A stretch of DNA of 33,450 bases from Candidatus Treponema caballi (GCA_018066285.1 JAGHRS010000012.1:1-33450); one strand, 5' to 3'. Shown: positions 23,068 through 30,913, counted from the stretch's first letter. Notes: generated by a model not told the origin, from the letters alone. Translations and numbers: made by a program.

Positions 23068-24106
23068 TGTTCAGGTGTTCCCAAAATGACGGATCTTCCT
23101 GTCCGATGCGCCAGAAGCCGACTGATGAAATGCCGGCCTGTTCGTACTGTTTGGAAAGCATGAACACAGACCAGGCGTCGTTATAGTATCCTGTGACAGA
23201 AACTTCCGTTGTATATGAAAAAGTTGGGGACCCTTTATCGTAGGTTACTTCCGGAATTTCTTCATCCTGCAGGATGCGGTTTATGCCTGGATATGTCCAG
23301 GCTCCTGCTCCGCTGTCAGTTGCCCATGTCCGTCCGTAAAACGGCATTCCCATGATGATTTTTTCGTGAGGGATAGTCTTTTTTGCATAGTTGGCGATGC
23401 GTATGCTCCAATCAAGGCCTGCGATGGGACCGCTGGCGCTGCCAGACCAGTGCTGGTCGTACGCCATGATGAAGATGCGGTCTGCAAGGGATGCAAGTTC
23501 TGTATACGGGAAAATGTCGTTTTTCACAGCACCTGTACGAGCTGGAACACAGATGGAGAACAGTTTCTTTCCTTTAAGTTTGTTGCTGAGGATGCGGACA
23601 AAGTCCATGAAAAGGTCCCCATCTTTTGTGGGAATGGACTCGAAATCAAGCATGAGGCCGTCAAAATCTACAACTGAAGTTACCATCTCGTCGATAAGCC
23701 GGTCGCGGTAACCGAATTCAGAATTCAGTACAAGGTGAGAAAGACTCGTTCCGTCACAGATGTAGACTGCGTGGACGCGGGCGTTTCCGGCATCGGGGAT
23801 GCGGCTGCGTTTTGGCATGTCGACAATTTCGCCATAACAGTTGAAGTCGCCCGCGAAAAGGCAGACGTCAGTTACCGGCATGTCTTTGTTCCACGTAGAG
23901 GAGACGCTCCACTGGTTTACAAAGCCCCAGACTTCCTTGAATGAAACGGTGTCTTCATCTCTCAGAAGGTATGTGCCCTTGGGGATGTCAGAATCGCTTC
24001 CTGATGCAACCGGCCACGAAGATGATCCTGAAAGAAGCGTCTGGGCTGTGCACAAAGCTGGAAGAAGGATGAGGAGAAAGACTGTCAGAATGATTCGTGA
24101 AAGCAC
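23048..24106 (-). CDS. Secreted GH18-family glycoside hydrolase-like protein
   Basis: A 352-residue protein if translated from GTG at 24106, one base after the thrH stop. It then begins with a standard Sec signal (about residues 1-22, ending ALCTAQ). The rest is a GH18 TIM barrel: FDGLMLDFES places Asp149, Asp154 and Glu156 in the DxxDxDxE motif, but the middle Asp is Met. Further family segments are FSICVPART, DRIFIMAYDQHW, IIMGMPFYGRTW and a terminal GFWRIGQEDPSFW. The YaaH/SleL-like and chitinase branches are the closest in feel, so peptidoglycan or chitin-type N-acetylglucosamine polymers are possible substrates. An open frame continues upstream inside thrH, but that start would lose the signal peptide. 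It is probably co-transcribed with thrH. Confidence 0.83.
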   Translation of the reverse strand: MLSRIILTVFLLILLPALCTAQTLLSGSSSWPVASGSDSDIPKGTYLLRDEDTVSFKEVWGFVNQWSVSSTWNKDMPVTDVCLFAGDFNCYGEIVDMPKRSRIPDAGNARVHAVYICDGTSLSHLVLNSEFGYRDRLIDEMVTSVVDFDGLMLDFESIPTKDGDLFMDFVRILSNKLKGKKLFSICVPARTGAVKNDIFPYTELASLADRIFIMAYDQHWSGSASGPIAGLDWSIRIANYAKKTIPHEKIIMGMPFYGRTWATDSGAGAWTYPGINRILQDEEIPEVTYDKGSPTFSYTTEVSVTGYYNDAWSVFMLSKQYEQAGISSVGFWRIGQEDPSFWEHLNITPEGN

Positions 24107-24107
24107 G

Positions 24108-24722
24108 TTACCTGTTGTTTTCTGCGACCGCTTTCTTGATGGCGCCGAGCAGTTCGCTGTACTCAGTGAATGCCGGTACATCCGGATTGTCGGCGATGAT
24201 CTTGTCGGTTGAGCGGAACAGGAAGCCCTTTTCAGCCTGATGAATCATTGCCAGGTCGTTGTAGCTGTCGCCGGACGCAATCGTCTTGAAGCCGATTGAC
24301 TGCAGTGCCTTTACGGCATGGAACTTGCCGTTGTCCTGCCTCATCTTGAAACCGGTGATCATGCCGTCATCGCCGACAATCAGCTCGTTGCAGAAGATTG
24401 AAGGCATGCCGAGCTTTTTCATGAGCGGCTGGGCGAACTGCGTGAAGGTGTCTGAAAGGATGACAACCTGTGTCGTCAGACGAAGCTCATCCATGAACTC
24501 TTTTGCTCCCGGCAGCGGGTCAATGCGGGAAATGACGTCCTGTATTTCTTTAAGGCCGAGTCCATGCTCTTTGAGAATGCCGATTCTCCAGTTCATGAGC
24601 TTTGCATAGTCAGGTTCATCGCGTGTTGTGCGCTTCAATTCAGGGATGCCGCTTTCTTCAGCAAAGGCGATCCAGATTTCTGGGACGAGAACGCCCTCAA
24701 GGTCAAGACAAGTTATATACAT
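24108..24722 (-). CDS. thrH: Phosphoserine phosphatase / homoserine phosphotransferase (ThrH type)
   Basis: A 204-residue HAD-family enzyme of exactly the length of ThrH. It opens with MYITCLDLEGVLVPEIWIAF, the ThrH version of the HAD nucleophile motif (DLEG rather than DxDG). VILSDTF is the second motif, a Lys follows in MRQDNGKFHAVK, and GDSYNDLAMI is the acidic motif. ThrH dephosphorylates phosphoserine and can transfer the phosphate to homoserine, so it acts in serine and threonine synthesis in the cytoplasm. The start is fixed by family length; the reading frame continues 56 codons upstream over the divergent small gene. No Shine-Dalgarno is present; TACTAT lies six bases before the ATG. 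The GH18 gene follows one base after the stop. Confidence 0.9.
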   Translation of the reverse strand: MYITCLDLEGVLVPEIWIAFAEESGIPELKRTTRDEPDYAKLMNWRIGILKEHGLGLKEIQDVISRIDPLPGAKEFMDELRLTTQVVILSDTFTQFAQPLMKKLGMPSIFCNELIVGDDGMITGFKMRQDNGKFHAVKALQSIGFKTIASGDSYNDLAMIHQAEKGFLFRSTDKIIADNPDVPAFTEYSELLGAIKKAVAENNR

Positions 24723-24728
24723 AGGTAT

Positions 24729-24734
24729 ATAGTA
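24729..24734 (-). promoter_or_regulatory. Candidate -10 box abutting the thrH start
   Basis: On the minus strand TACTAT is followed by six bases and then the ATG at 24722. There is no Shine-Dalgarno in between, so transcription would begin at or next to the start codon. A TTACTT-like -35 sits about 18 bases further upstream but is weak. Confidence 0.45.
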
Positions 24735-24757
24735 ACAGAGGTAAAGGATAAAAGTAA

Positions 24758-24985
24758 ATGACCAGAAATGAATTTGTTCATCTTGTGAACAGTAAGGAAC
24801 AGCGCGAGTTTGTGGTGGATGGAGTTGTGTACGCGCTGACGTATGACAAAGATACTTCAGGAAAGGAGTATGTCGTTTTTGGCCGCACATTTCAGGGAGA
24901 GCGCTACACGGATGTGGGCGAGCTGCTGAACAATGCCAAAATCGGCAATCACTATCTCAGAAACATGCTCGAGGAGTTTGATTAA
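24758..24985 (+). CDS. Small hypothetical protein (75 residues)
   Basis: A 75-residue soluble protein with alternating charged and hydrophobic residues. FVVDGVVYALTYDKD and EYVVFGRTFQGERY look like two beta hairpins, followed by a helical end (VGELLNNAKIGNHYLRNMLEEF). I do not recognise a family, although short proteins of this look occur in spirochaetes. AAAGGAT about nine bases before the ATG is a good ribosome binding site. It is divergent from thrH with a 35-base gap and its stop overlaps the stop of the fumarase beta gene on the opposite strand. Confidence 0.6.
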   Translation: MTRNEFVHLVNSKEQREFVVDGVVYALTYDKDTSGKEYVVFGRTFQGERYTDVGELLNNAKIGNHYLRNMLEEFD

Positions 24986-25509
24986 CGCGCGCAGAGGTCG
25001 TTGCCTTCTGTGTCGATGACGACCGTGAGCGGCATGTCGCGCACAGTGAGCTTTCTGACAGCCTCGCAGCCCAAATCAGGCCACGCGATTATTTCGCATT
25101 CAGTAATACTCGCCGCCATGAGGGCACCTGCGCCGCCTATAGCGCCTAAGTACACCGCGCCATGCTTTTTTATCGCTGTCTTGACAGCTTCGTTTCGCTG
25201 ACCTTTTCCAATCATGATGCGGTTTCCCTTTTCAATGAGGAGCGGGCTGTAACTGTCCATGCGGCAGCTTGTGGTCGGTCCTGCAGAACCAATGACTTCG
25301 CCCGGCTTTTCTGGTGTCGGTCCTACATAGTAGATGGCGCTTCCTTCAAGCGGGAAGGGGAGCGGTTCTCCTTTTTCAATGCATTCGGTAAGACGCTTGT
25401 GGGCCTGGTCACGCGCTGTGTATACGGTGCCTGAAAGGAGCACGGTGTCGCCCGCCTTCAGTTTTGAAAGTTCATTTCCAGTAACCGGGGATGTCAGCTT
25501 ATATTCCAT
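24982..25509 (-). CDS. Class I fumarate hydratase, beta subunit
   Basis: A 175-residue protein matching the C-terminal domain of iron-sulfur fumarases and tartrate dehydratases (TtdB/FumB type). Visible motifs are KAGDTVLLSGTVYTARDQAH, then GPTPEKPGEVIGSAGPTTSC with RMD at the substrate site, and GKGQRNEAV. With the alpha subunit it interconverts fumarate and malate in the cytoplasm. AAGGAG lies upstream of the ATG. It is last in the operon malic enzyme, alpha subunit, beta subunit. Separate alpha and beta genes rather than a fused gene are usual in anaerobes. L-tartrate dehydratase cannot be excluded, but the malic enzyme context favours fumarase. Confidence 0.92.
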   Translation of the reverse strand: MEYKLTSPVTGNELSKLKAGDTVLLSGTVYTARDQAHKRLTECIEKGEPLPFPLEGSAIYYVGPTPEKPGEVIGSAGPTTSCRMDSYSPLLIEKGNRIMIGKGQRNEAVKTAIKKHGAVYLGAIGGAGALMAASITECEIIAWPDLGCEAVRKLTVRDMPLTVVIDTEGNDLCAR

Positions 25510-25555
25510 GATCAGTCTCCTTGGGGCTGCGGGCGGCGCTCAAAGCGTACGCCGC

Positions 25556-26395
25556 TTATAATTCAACAGTGGCGCGCCGCGTGACGTGGCAGCTTACGTT
25601 GACGGCGACAGGCAGTCCTGCAACGTGTGTAGGAAGTGTCTCAATGGCGAGCCCCAGGCACGTGGTGTCGCCGCCAAAGCCCTGCGGTCCGATGCCGAGC
25701 TCGTTTATGCTCTTGAAAAGCTCGTCCTCAAGCGCGGCGTAGAACGGGTCTGTGTTGCGTTCTGTGAGCGGGCGGAGCAGCGCCTTTTTCGCAAGGTAGG
25801 CGACCTTGTCGAACGTGCCGCCGATTCCTATGCCCAGAATGACTGGCGGGCAGGGGTTTGCGCCTGCAGAGCGTACCGTGTCGAGTACGAACTTCTTTAC
25901 GCCTTCAATGCCGTCGGCGGGTTTCAGCATGGCAAGACGGCTCATGTTCTCACTGCCGCAGCCTTTAGGAAACGCAGTCAGGCGGATCCTGTCACCGGGA
26001 ACGAGATGCGTCGTAATGAACGCAGGCGTATTGTCGCCCGTGTTTCCGCGGCGGATTGGGTCGGCGGCGATGCTCTTACGGAGGTAACCTTCGCCGTAGC
26101 CCTGGCGCACTCCTTCATTTATGGCTTCTTCAAAATCGCCTGTGATATGTACGTCCTGTCCGACTTCTGCAAAAACGCAGGCGGCGCCGGTGTCCTGACA
26201 GATGGGAATCTGCTTTTCACGGGCGAGGATGAGGTTCTTCTCTAAAAGTGAAAGCGTGTTTTCTGCGCGCGGGTCTTGTTCGCTTTTCCGGGCAGTGTGT
26301 AACGCCTGCTCAACGTCTTCGGGAAGCTCAAGGTTCGCCTTTATGAAAAGCGTCTTCACTGCTTCTGTAATCTGTGCGGCTGAAACTTCCCTCAT
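25556..26395 (-). CDS. Class I fumarate hydratase, alpha subunit
   Basis: A 279-residue subunit that would carry the [4Fe-4S] cluster of the oxygen-sensitive fumarase. Likely ligands are Cys66 in PICQDTG, Cys182 in NPCPPVILGIG and Cys269 in VSCHVTRR near the C-terminus. GNTGDNTPAF and FPKGCGSENMS are further family hallmarks. The start at 26395 is chosen because AAGGAG lies nine bases upstream and MREVSAAQITEAV is the normal beginning; the frame extends further upstream into the malic enzyme gene. It lies 13 bases after that gene and 46 bases before the beta subunit, so all three are one operon. Confidence 0.93.
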   Translation of the reverse strand: MREVSAAQITEAVKTLFIKANLELPEDVEQALHTARKSEQDPRAENTLSLLEKNLILAREKQIPICQDTGAACVFAEVGQDVHITGDFEEAINEGVRQGYGEGYLRKSIAADPIRRGNTGDNTPAFITTHLVPGDRIRLTAFPKGCGSENMSRLAMLKPADGIEGVKKFVLDTVRSAGANPCPPVILGIGIGGTFDKVAYLAKKALLRPLTERNTDPFYAALEDELFKSINELGIGPQGFGGDTTCLGLAIETLPTHVAGLPVAVNVSCHVTRRATVEL

Positions 26396-26408
26396 GACTG
26401 CATGCTCC

Positions 26409-27581
26409 TTAAATGCGGGTGACGCCGCTCTTACGGGCAGCTTCTGCGACTGCGGCTGCAACAGCTTCTACGACGCGGCCGTCAAATGGAGACGGAATGA
26501 CGTACTCTTCACATCTTTCTGCATCGCCGACAAGGTCTGCTATGGCATATGCCGCGGCGAGCTTCATTTCGTCGTTTATGTCGCGTGCGCGTACTGAAAG
26601 CGCGCCCTTGAAAATGCCCGGAAAGCCGAGCACGTTGTTTACCTGATTAGGATAGTCGCTGCGTCCGGTTGCAATGACGCGGACACCTGCTTTCTTTGCA
26701 TCCTCAGGGAAGATTTCCGGCGTCGGATTTGCCATAGCGAACACGATGGCATCCTTATTCATGGATGAAGCCATCTCAGTTGTAAGACAGCCCGGCTTTG
26801 AGACGCCGATGAACACATCCGCATTCTTTACGGCTTCAGCAAGGCCGCCGCTCACTTTCCGGGGATTAGTGCACGATGCAAGCCACATCTTGTGTGACTC
26901 GGTGCGCTCGCAGCCTTCTACAAGGATTCCGTGTTCATCCACAGCGACAATGTCTTTTACGCCTGCTGTCATGAGCATCTTGATGATGGCAGTTCCGGCA
27001 GCCCCCGGCCCGTTCAGTACGACGCGGATGTCACCGATGTTCTTGTTTACGACGCGGAGTGCGTTTATGAGGGCAGCGGTAACGACAATTGCCGTTCCGT
27101 GCTGGTCATCGTGGAATACGGGAATATCAAGTTCTTTTCTGAGACGGTCTTCAATTTCAAAGCATTCGGGGCTCTTGATGTCTTCCAGGTTGATGCCGCC
27201 GAATGTCGGGGCGACGGTTTTGCAGAATGCGACAACTTCATCCGCGGTGTCTGCCTTTATGACAAGCGGGAACGCGTCGACGCCAGCGAACTCCTTGAAA
27301 AGGATGCACTTGCCTTCCATGACGGGAAGTCCTGCTTCGGGCCCGATGTTGCCAAGCCCTAAAACTGCGGTTCCGTTTGAAATGACCGCGACCATGCGGC
27401 CTTTAAAAGTGTAGTCGTACACCGCGTCGCCGCTTGCCGCTATTTTTCTGCACGGCTCTGCAACGCCCGGCGTGTACGCTGTTGAAAGGTCGTCACGCGT
27501 TTTTACGGGAACGCGGCTGACAGTCTCCACTTTTCCCTGGTGTGTCTGATGAAGTTCAAGAGCTTTCTGGTTGTAATCCAT
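26409..27581 (-). CDS. Malic enzyme (malate dehydrogenase, oxaloacetate-decarboxylating)
   Basis: A 390-residue small-type bacterial malic enzyme converting malate to pyruvate and CO2 with NAD(P). Tyr36 in AYTPGVAEP and Lys91 in MEGKCILFKEF are the catalytic pair. NLEDIK (131-136) and FHDDQHGTA (156-164) bind the divalent metal. The nucleotide-binding turn is GPGAAG (191-196). There is no C-terminal phosphotransacetylase-like domain. AGGACGG precedes the ATG. It heads the operon with fumarase alpha and beta, which places fumarate, malate and pyruvate interconversion under one promoter. Cofactor preference is not decided by what I can see. Confidence 0.94.
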   Translation of the reverse strand: MDYNQKALELHQTHQGKVETVSRVPVKTRDDLSTAYTPGVAEPCRKIAASGDAVYDYTFKGRMVAVISNGTAVLGLGNIGPEAGLPVMEGKCILFKEFAGVDAFPLVIKADTADEVVAFCKTVAPTFGGINLEDIKSPECFEIEDRLRKELDIPVFHDDQHGTAIVVTAALINALRVVNKNIGDIRVVLNGPGAAGTAIIKMLMTAGVKDIVAVDEHGILVEGCERTESHKMWLASCTNPRKVSGGLAEAVKNADVFIGVSKPGCLTTEMASSMNKDAIVFAMANPTPEIFPEDAKKAGVRVIATGRSDYPNQVNNVLGFPGIFKGALSVRARDINDEMKLAAAYAIADLVGDAERCEEYVIPSPFDGRVVEAVAAAVAEAARKSGVTRI

Positions 27582-27622
27582 GATAATCCGTCCTGTACGG
27601 ACAGAGTAGCATATTTAAGGAT

Positions 27623-28189
27623 TTACTGATAGAGCATGCCGCTCTTTACTTTTGCGGATGCGCCTGGTCCGAGCAGTGCGTCAGTTATGGCAAAACCGAA
27701 CTCTCCGGCGGTGCCAGGGCCTGCTGACGTGATGATGTTGCCATCCACGACGAGGCGTGCGTTCTGCCAGCTTATCTGACTGCCTTCCGGGGCCCTGTCG
27801 TGCATGCCCGGATAGCATGTTGCACATTTTCCCTCTAGCACGCCGAAATGAGAAAGCGCAACTGCCGGAGCTGCACAGATGGCGGCAACAATGCGGCCGT
27901 CGTCATTCATGCGCTTTACCAGGTCTTCAAGCGGTTTACATGCGGCGAGATTTGTCGCACCCGGCATGCCGCCCGGAAGCACGACTGCATCTGGCAGCGG
28001 GTCATCGGCTTTTATGCTGGAGATGAGCTCATCCGCGAGATAGGTGACGTTGTGAGCACCACAGACAGCAGTCTGCTTGCCACAAGAGACAAACTTTACG
28101 GTAACGCCTGCACGACGGAGAATGTCTCCCGGCGTTACAGCCTCAATCTCTTCAAAACCTTCTGCGAGGAAAATGTAAACAGTCTTCAT
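27623..28189 (-). CDS. DJ-1/PfpI family protein
   Basis: A 188-residue protein of the DJ-1 branch of the class I glutamine amidotransferase-like superfamily. FLAEGFEEIEAVTP (7-20) carries the Glu (E16) that partners the reactive cysteine in human DJ-1. The nucleophile elbow VAAICAAPA places that cysteine at 105, and VVLPGGMPGATNL (69-81) is the typical loop. Members act as deglycases, chaperones or oxidative-stress proteins; the exact activity here is open. There is no Shine-Dalgarno, and TATACT lies six bases before the ATG. It lies 20 bases downstream of the YczE/YitT-type gene on the same strand, so read-through is also possible. Confidence 0.9.
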   Translation of the reverse strand: MKTVYIFLAEGFEEIEAVTPGDILRRAGVTVKFVSCGKQTAVCGAHNVTYLADELISSIKADDPLPDAVVLPGGMPGATNLAACKPLEDLVKRMNDDGRIVAAICAAPAVALSHFGVLEGKCATCYPGMHDRAPEGSQISWQNARLVVDGNIITSAGPGTAGEFGFAITDALLGPGASAKVKSGMLYQ

Positions 28190-28195
28190 ATCTCA

Positions 28196-28201
28196 AGTAT
28201 A
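28196..28201 (-). promoter_or_regulatory. Candidate -10 box abutting the DJ-1 family gene
   Basis: TATACT on the minus strand is followed by TGAGAT and then the ATG at 28189. A TGGATA-like -35 (28219-28224) lies 17 bases further upstream, inside the tail of the upstream gene. The message would be leaderless. Confidence 0.55.
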
Positions 28202-28209
28202 AAGGCAAA

Positions 28210-28884
28210 TTACGGATTTATCCACTTGCCGTTGAGTTTTCTGAAAGCGGCGACGAGTGGGCCCAGACAGAACGCACCGACTACCGTGCCGACGCCGAGG
28301 TGCGCGTTTTCCCAGCCGATGAAGCCGGTGAAGACCGCAACGATGATGACGATGACGCACACGGTGTCTGTCAGGACACGGCAGAGGAAGAACGGCCATT
28401 TAGTTGCCTTGCACATGCCGTTACTGATGTAATCGTACGGAGAAAGTCCCACATCCGCTTCCTGGTACATGCCGAGTCCGAACGTGAGTACGACCATGGA
28501 GATTACCATGTACAGGATGGATATGATGAGTGATTTTCCCGTGCAGTCGCCGATGGAGATTGCGAGAACCCAGTCAGCGCCCTGGATGATGTAGCCAAGT
28601 CCGACGAGGTTGACTAGCGAGCCGAATCCGATGTAGCTGTAGCCCCAGATGAACTGGATGATGAAAAGCAGTGCGTTTACGATGAGCTGATAGTTGCCGA
28701 GTCCCATGTGAAATCCTTCGCTCATGGCGAGGTTTACGGCAGTGTATGGCTCGTTTCCCATGAGGGAAAGCTTCAGGCCCGCGCAACCAAAGCCCAGGAT
28801 GATGTTGCCAAGGACAGCGGCAATGACTTTGCGGACGGTAAGGTTATGGGAAAAGTTGTTCCCTATTGCGGTCAGACGTTTCAT
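28210..28884 (-). CDS. YczE/YitT-type integral membrane protein
   Basis: A 224-residue membrane protein with about five hydrophobic helices. It resembles the YczE/YyaS/YitT group in its N-terminal LGNIILGFGCAGLKLSLMG segment and the internal GLSPYDYISNGMCK motif, which echoes the earlier NEPYTAVNLAMSEG, suggesting an internal repeat. The molecular function of the group is not settled. No Shine-Dalgarno precedes the ATG at 28884; TATAGT lies exactly six bases upstream. It is divergent from the GH39 gene across 69 bases and is followed by the DJ-1 family gene. Confidence 0.8.
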   Translation of the reverse strand: MKRLTAIGNNFSHNLTVRKVIAAVLGNIILGFGCAGLKLSLMGNEPYTAVNLAMSEGFHMGLGNYQLIVNALLFIIQFIWGYSYIGFGSLVNLVGLGYIIQGADWVLAISIGDCTGKSLIISILYMVISMVVLTFGLGMYQEADVGLSPYDYISNGMCKATKWPFFLCRVLTDTVCVIVIIVAVFTGFIGWENAHLGVGTVVGAFCLGPLVAAFRKLNGKWINP

Positions 28885-28890
28885 ACGCCC

Positions 28891-28919
28891 ACTATAGCGG
28901 TTTGTCCGATTTGTGAGAA
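28891..28919 (-). promoter_or_regulatory. Promoter of the YczE/YitT-type gene
   Basis: On the minus strand TTCTCA (28914-28919) and TATAGT (28891-28896) are separated by 17 bases, and the -10 box is followed by six bases and the ATG. It overlaps the divergent GH39 promoter, so polymerases at the two would compete. Confidence 0.6.
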
Positions 28920-28930
28920 TAGGATATACT
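28902..28930 (+). promoter_or_regulatory. Promoter of the GH39 gene
   Basis: TTGTCC (28902-28907) and TATACT (28925-28930) are separated by 17 bases. Transcription would start near 28937, and AAGGAAGG at 28937-28944 provides the ribosome binding site for the ATG at 28954. The promoter overlaps the oppositely directed one for the membrane-protein gene. Confidence 0.65.
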
Positions 28931-28953
28931 TAAAGTAAGGAAGGAAAACAAAA

Positions 28954-30474
28954 ATGGATTACAAAGTCACTGGAAAGGAAGAGGTTCTCTTTAACAACAA
29001 CGCATTTTACTGCATAGGAACAGGCCGCATGGGTCTTGCCCTGCAGAAAGCATATTTTGAGCAGCTCAAGCTTGTTCAGGAAAAAATCGGCTTTGAGCAC
29101 ATCCGCGGCCACGGACTTTTCAGCGATGACATGGCAATCTGCCGCACGGATCCTTTCCTGAAAGACAAGGAAGATGCCCCCATCGAATACTGCTGGACAT
29201 ACCTGGATATGGTGATGGACAGCTATAAGGAACTGAAGATCCGCCCGTTCCTGGAACTGGGCTTCATGCCAAAGGCAATCGCCAGCGGCGATCAGACGAT
29301 TTTCTACTGGAAGGGCAACGTCACCCCGCCAAAGGATTACACAAAGTGGGCTGACCTGGTGAAGGCGACGCTCAATCACCTTATAGAACGCTACGGCCGC
29401 GACGAGGTTGTCACATGGCCGGTTGAGTGCTGGAACGAGCCTAACCTGCCCGGCTTCTGGAAAGGGGCCGACATGCAGGAATATTTCAAGCTGTACGATG
29501 TGACCTCGCGTGCAGTCAAGTCTGTTGATGAGCGCTTCCGCGTCGGCGGCCCCGCTGTCTGTGGCGGCACCGACAAAGAGTGGATTACTGCCTTCCTGGA
29601 GCATGTCGAAAAAGAGGGCTGCCCGCTTGATTTTGTGAGCCGCCACCATTACACGACCGCTAATCCGACGCCAGACGGCCACTACGGCTATCCTAAGCTG
29701 CATGACAAGGCGCTCTGTTTCGAGCAGCTCGACTCAACGCGCGGCATTGTTGACTCATTCGCTTTTTCAAAAGACATGCCGATTCACGTCACCGAGTTCA
29801 ATACGTCGTACATCCCCAATGCACCGGTGCACGACATGAACCTGAACGCCGCATACATTGCGAACATGCTTTCAACGTTCGGCGACAACCACGCTTCCTA
29901 TTCGTACTGGACGTTCGGTGACATCTTTGAAGAGTTCGGCGTTCCGTACACCCCGTTCCATGGGGGCTTCGGCCTTGTTGCAAACGGACTCATTGAAAAG
30001 CCGACGTTCTGGTCGTTCGCGTTCTACAAGAAGCTTACGAAAGACTACGTGAAGTGTGTGCTCAAGACGCCTGAGTGCATCGTCGTGCAGTGCAGGCAGC
30101 CTGCAGAAAAGGGCGGGGCAACGTACTACAAGGGCATTGCCTGGAACGTCGACACCGAAATGAGCGGCAAGAGCATTGATCTGAACCTGGAACTGCCCCT
30201 TCCGTCTGATGATGCGGCAAACGTACTCATGACCGAGCTTGTCGACGAGGATGTATGCAATCCGCTCAAAGTCTGGCATGACCTTGGCGAGCACGCAAAT
30301 CCTGATGCGGATGAGATAGAACTTCTCAGGACAGCCGCAAAGCCGCTTGTTGAGACAAAGCGCTGTGGCAACAAAGTCAGCCTGACACTGAAAGAAAACG
30401 CCGTCTGCTACTTCGAGCTCAGGAACGAAGCCATCAAGAGCGACCGCGGATACACCTACGGAAGACTGGAGTAG
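28954..30474 (+). CDS. GH39 family glycoside hydrolase, probable beta-xylosidase
   Basis: A 506-residue enzyme of normal length for GH39, without a signal peptide and so cytoplasmic. VECWNEPNLPGFW carries the acid/base Glu162, and HVTEFNTSY carries the nucleophile Glu281. FEHIRGHGLFSDDM (32-45 region) and SRHHYTT are further family segments, and the C-terminal 150 residues form the usual beta-sandwich. It would release xylose from short xylo-oligosaccharides after import. Other GH39 enzymes act on iduronides, so the substrate is inferred from the neighbouring GH43 and the xylulokinase in the same window. It has its own promoter and ribosome binding site and converges with the EamA gene 13 bases downstream. 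Confidence 0.92.
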   Translation: MDYKVTGKEEVLFNNNAFYCIGTGRMGLALQKAYFEQLKLVQEKIGFEHIRGHGLFSDDMAICRTDPFLKDKEDAPIEYCWTYLDMVMDSYKELKIRPFLELGFMPKAIASGDQTIFYWKGNVTPPKDYTKWADLVKATLNHLIERYGRDEVVTWPVECWNEPNLPGFWKGADMQEYFKLYDVTSRAVKSVDERFRVGGPAVCGGTDKEWITAFLEHVEKEGCPLDFVSRHHYTTANPTPDGHYGYPKLHDKALCFEQLDSTRGIVDSFAFSKDMPIHVTEFNTSYIPNAPVHDMNLNAAYIANMLSTFGDNHASYSYWTFGDIFEEFGVPYTPFHGGFGLVANGLIEKPTFWSFAFYKKLTKDYVKCVLKTPECIVVQCRQPAEKGGATYYKGIAWNVDTEMSGKSIDLNLELPLPSDDAANVLMTELVDEDVCNPLKVWHDLGEHANPDADEIELLRTAAKPLVETKRCGNKVSLTLKENAVCYFELRNEAIKSDRGYTYGRLE

Positions 30475-30487
30475 GATTCAGGGGCGT

Positions 30488-30901
30488 TTACAGCACCATG
30501 AACAGCGTGCCGGCGGTAATCAGGATGCAGCCCACCAGTGATTTCCAGGTAAACTGTTCGTGCAGAAAGACGAACGCCAGAATCAGAGTAAGGACTACAG
30601 ACATCTTATCGATGGGCGCGACTTTTGAGGCACTGCCTGTCTGAAGGGCTTTGTAATAGCAGAGCCAGCTTAAGCCGGTTGCAAGACCAGACAGAATAAG
30701 GAAAATCCAGCTGCGCTTTGAGATCTCTGAAAGACCTGACTGCTGGTGTGTGATGAATACCATTACCCATGACATGGCAACCACCACCATTGTCCTGATG
30801 GCGGTTGCCAGATTTGAGCCGACGCCTTCTATGCCGACTTTAGCGAGAATTGATGTTAACGCTGCAAAAACTGCAGCCCCTATTGCAAAAATCAACCACA
30901 T
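30488..30901 (-). CDS. Single-domain EamA/DMT-type transporter
   Basis: A 137-residue protein with about five hydrophobic helices, equal to one EamA repeat; full drug/metabolite transporters have two. The motif ending LTLILAFVFLHEQFTWKSLVG and ILITAGTLFMVL is typical of the last two helices of the repeat, and GLSWLCYYKALQTGSASKVA of the middle. Single-repeat members are known and are thought to work as dimers. The substrate is unknown. No Shine-Dalgarno precedes the ATG; TATACT lies six bases upstream. It lies between GH39 (convergent) and GH43 (same strand), so it might export or import a sugar-related metabolite, but this is weak. Confidence 0.85.
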   Translation of the reverse strand: MWLIFAIGAAVFAALTSILAKVGIEGVGSNLATAIRTMVVVAMSWVMVFITHQQSGLSEISKRSWIFLILSGLATGLSWLCYYKALQTGSASKVAPIDKMSVVLTLILAFVFLHEQFTWKSLVGCILITAGTLFMVL

Positions 30902-30907
30902 AACTAC

Positions 30908-30913
30908 AGTATA
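30908..30913 (-). promoter_or_regulatory. Candidate -10 box abutting the EamA gene
   Basis: TATACT on the minus strand is followed by GTAGTT and the ATG at 30901. No good -35 box is seen 16-18 bases further upstream, and read-through from GH43 is possible across the 56-base gap. Confidence 0.45.

Noticed and set aside
26674-27414. Plus-strand open frame of 246 codons
   Set aside because: It is antisense to the malic enzyme gene, which has intact catalytic motifs; the antisense translation is low-complexity.
28930-29703. Minus-strand open frame of 257 codons
   Set aside because: It is antisense to GH39, which has both catalytic Glu residues and its own promoter and ribosome binding site.
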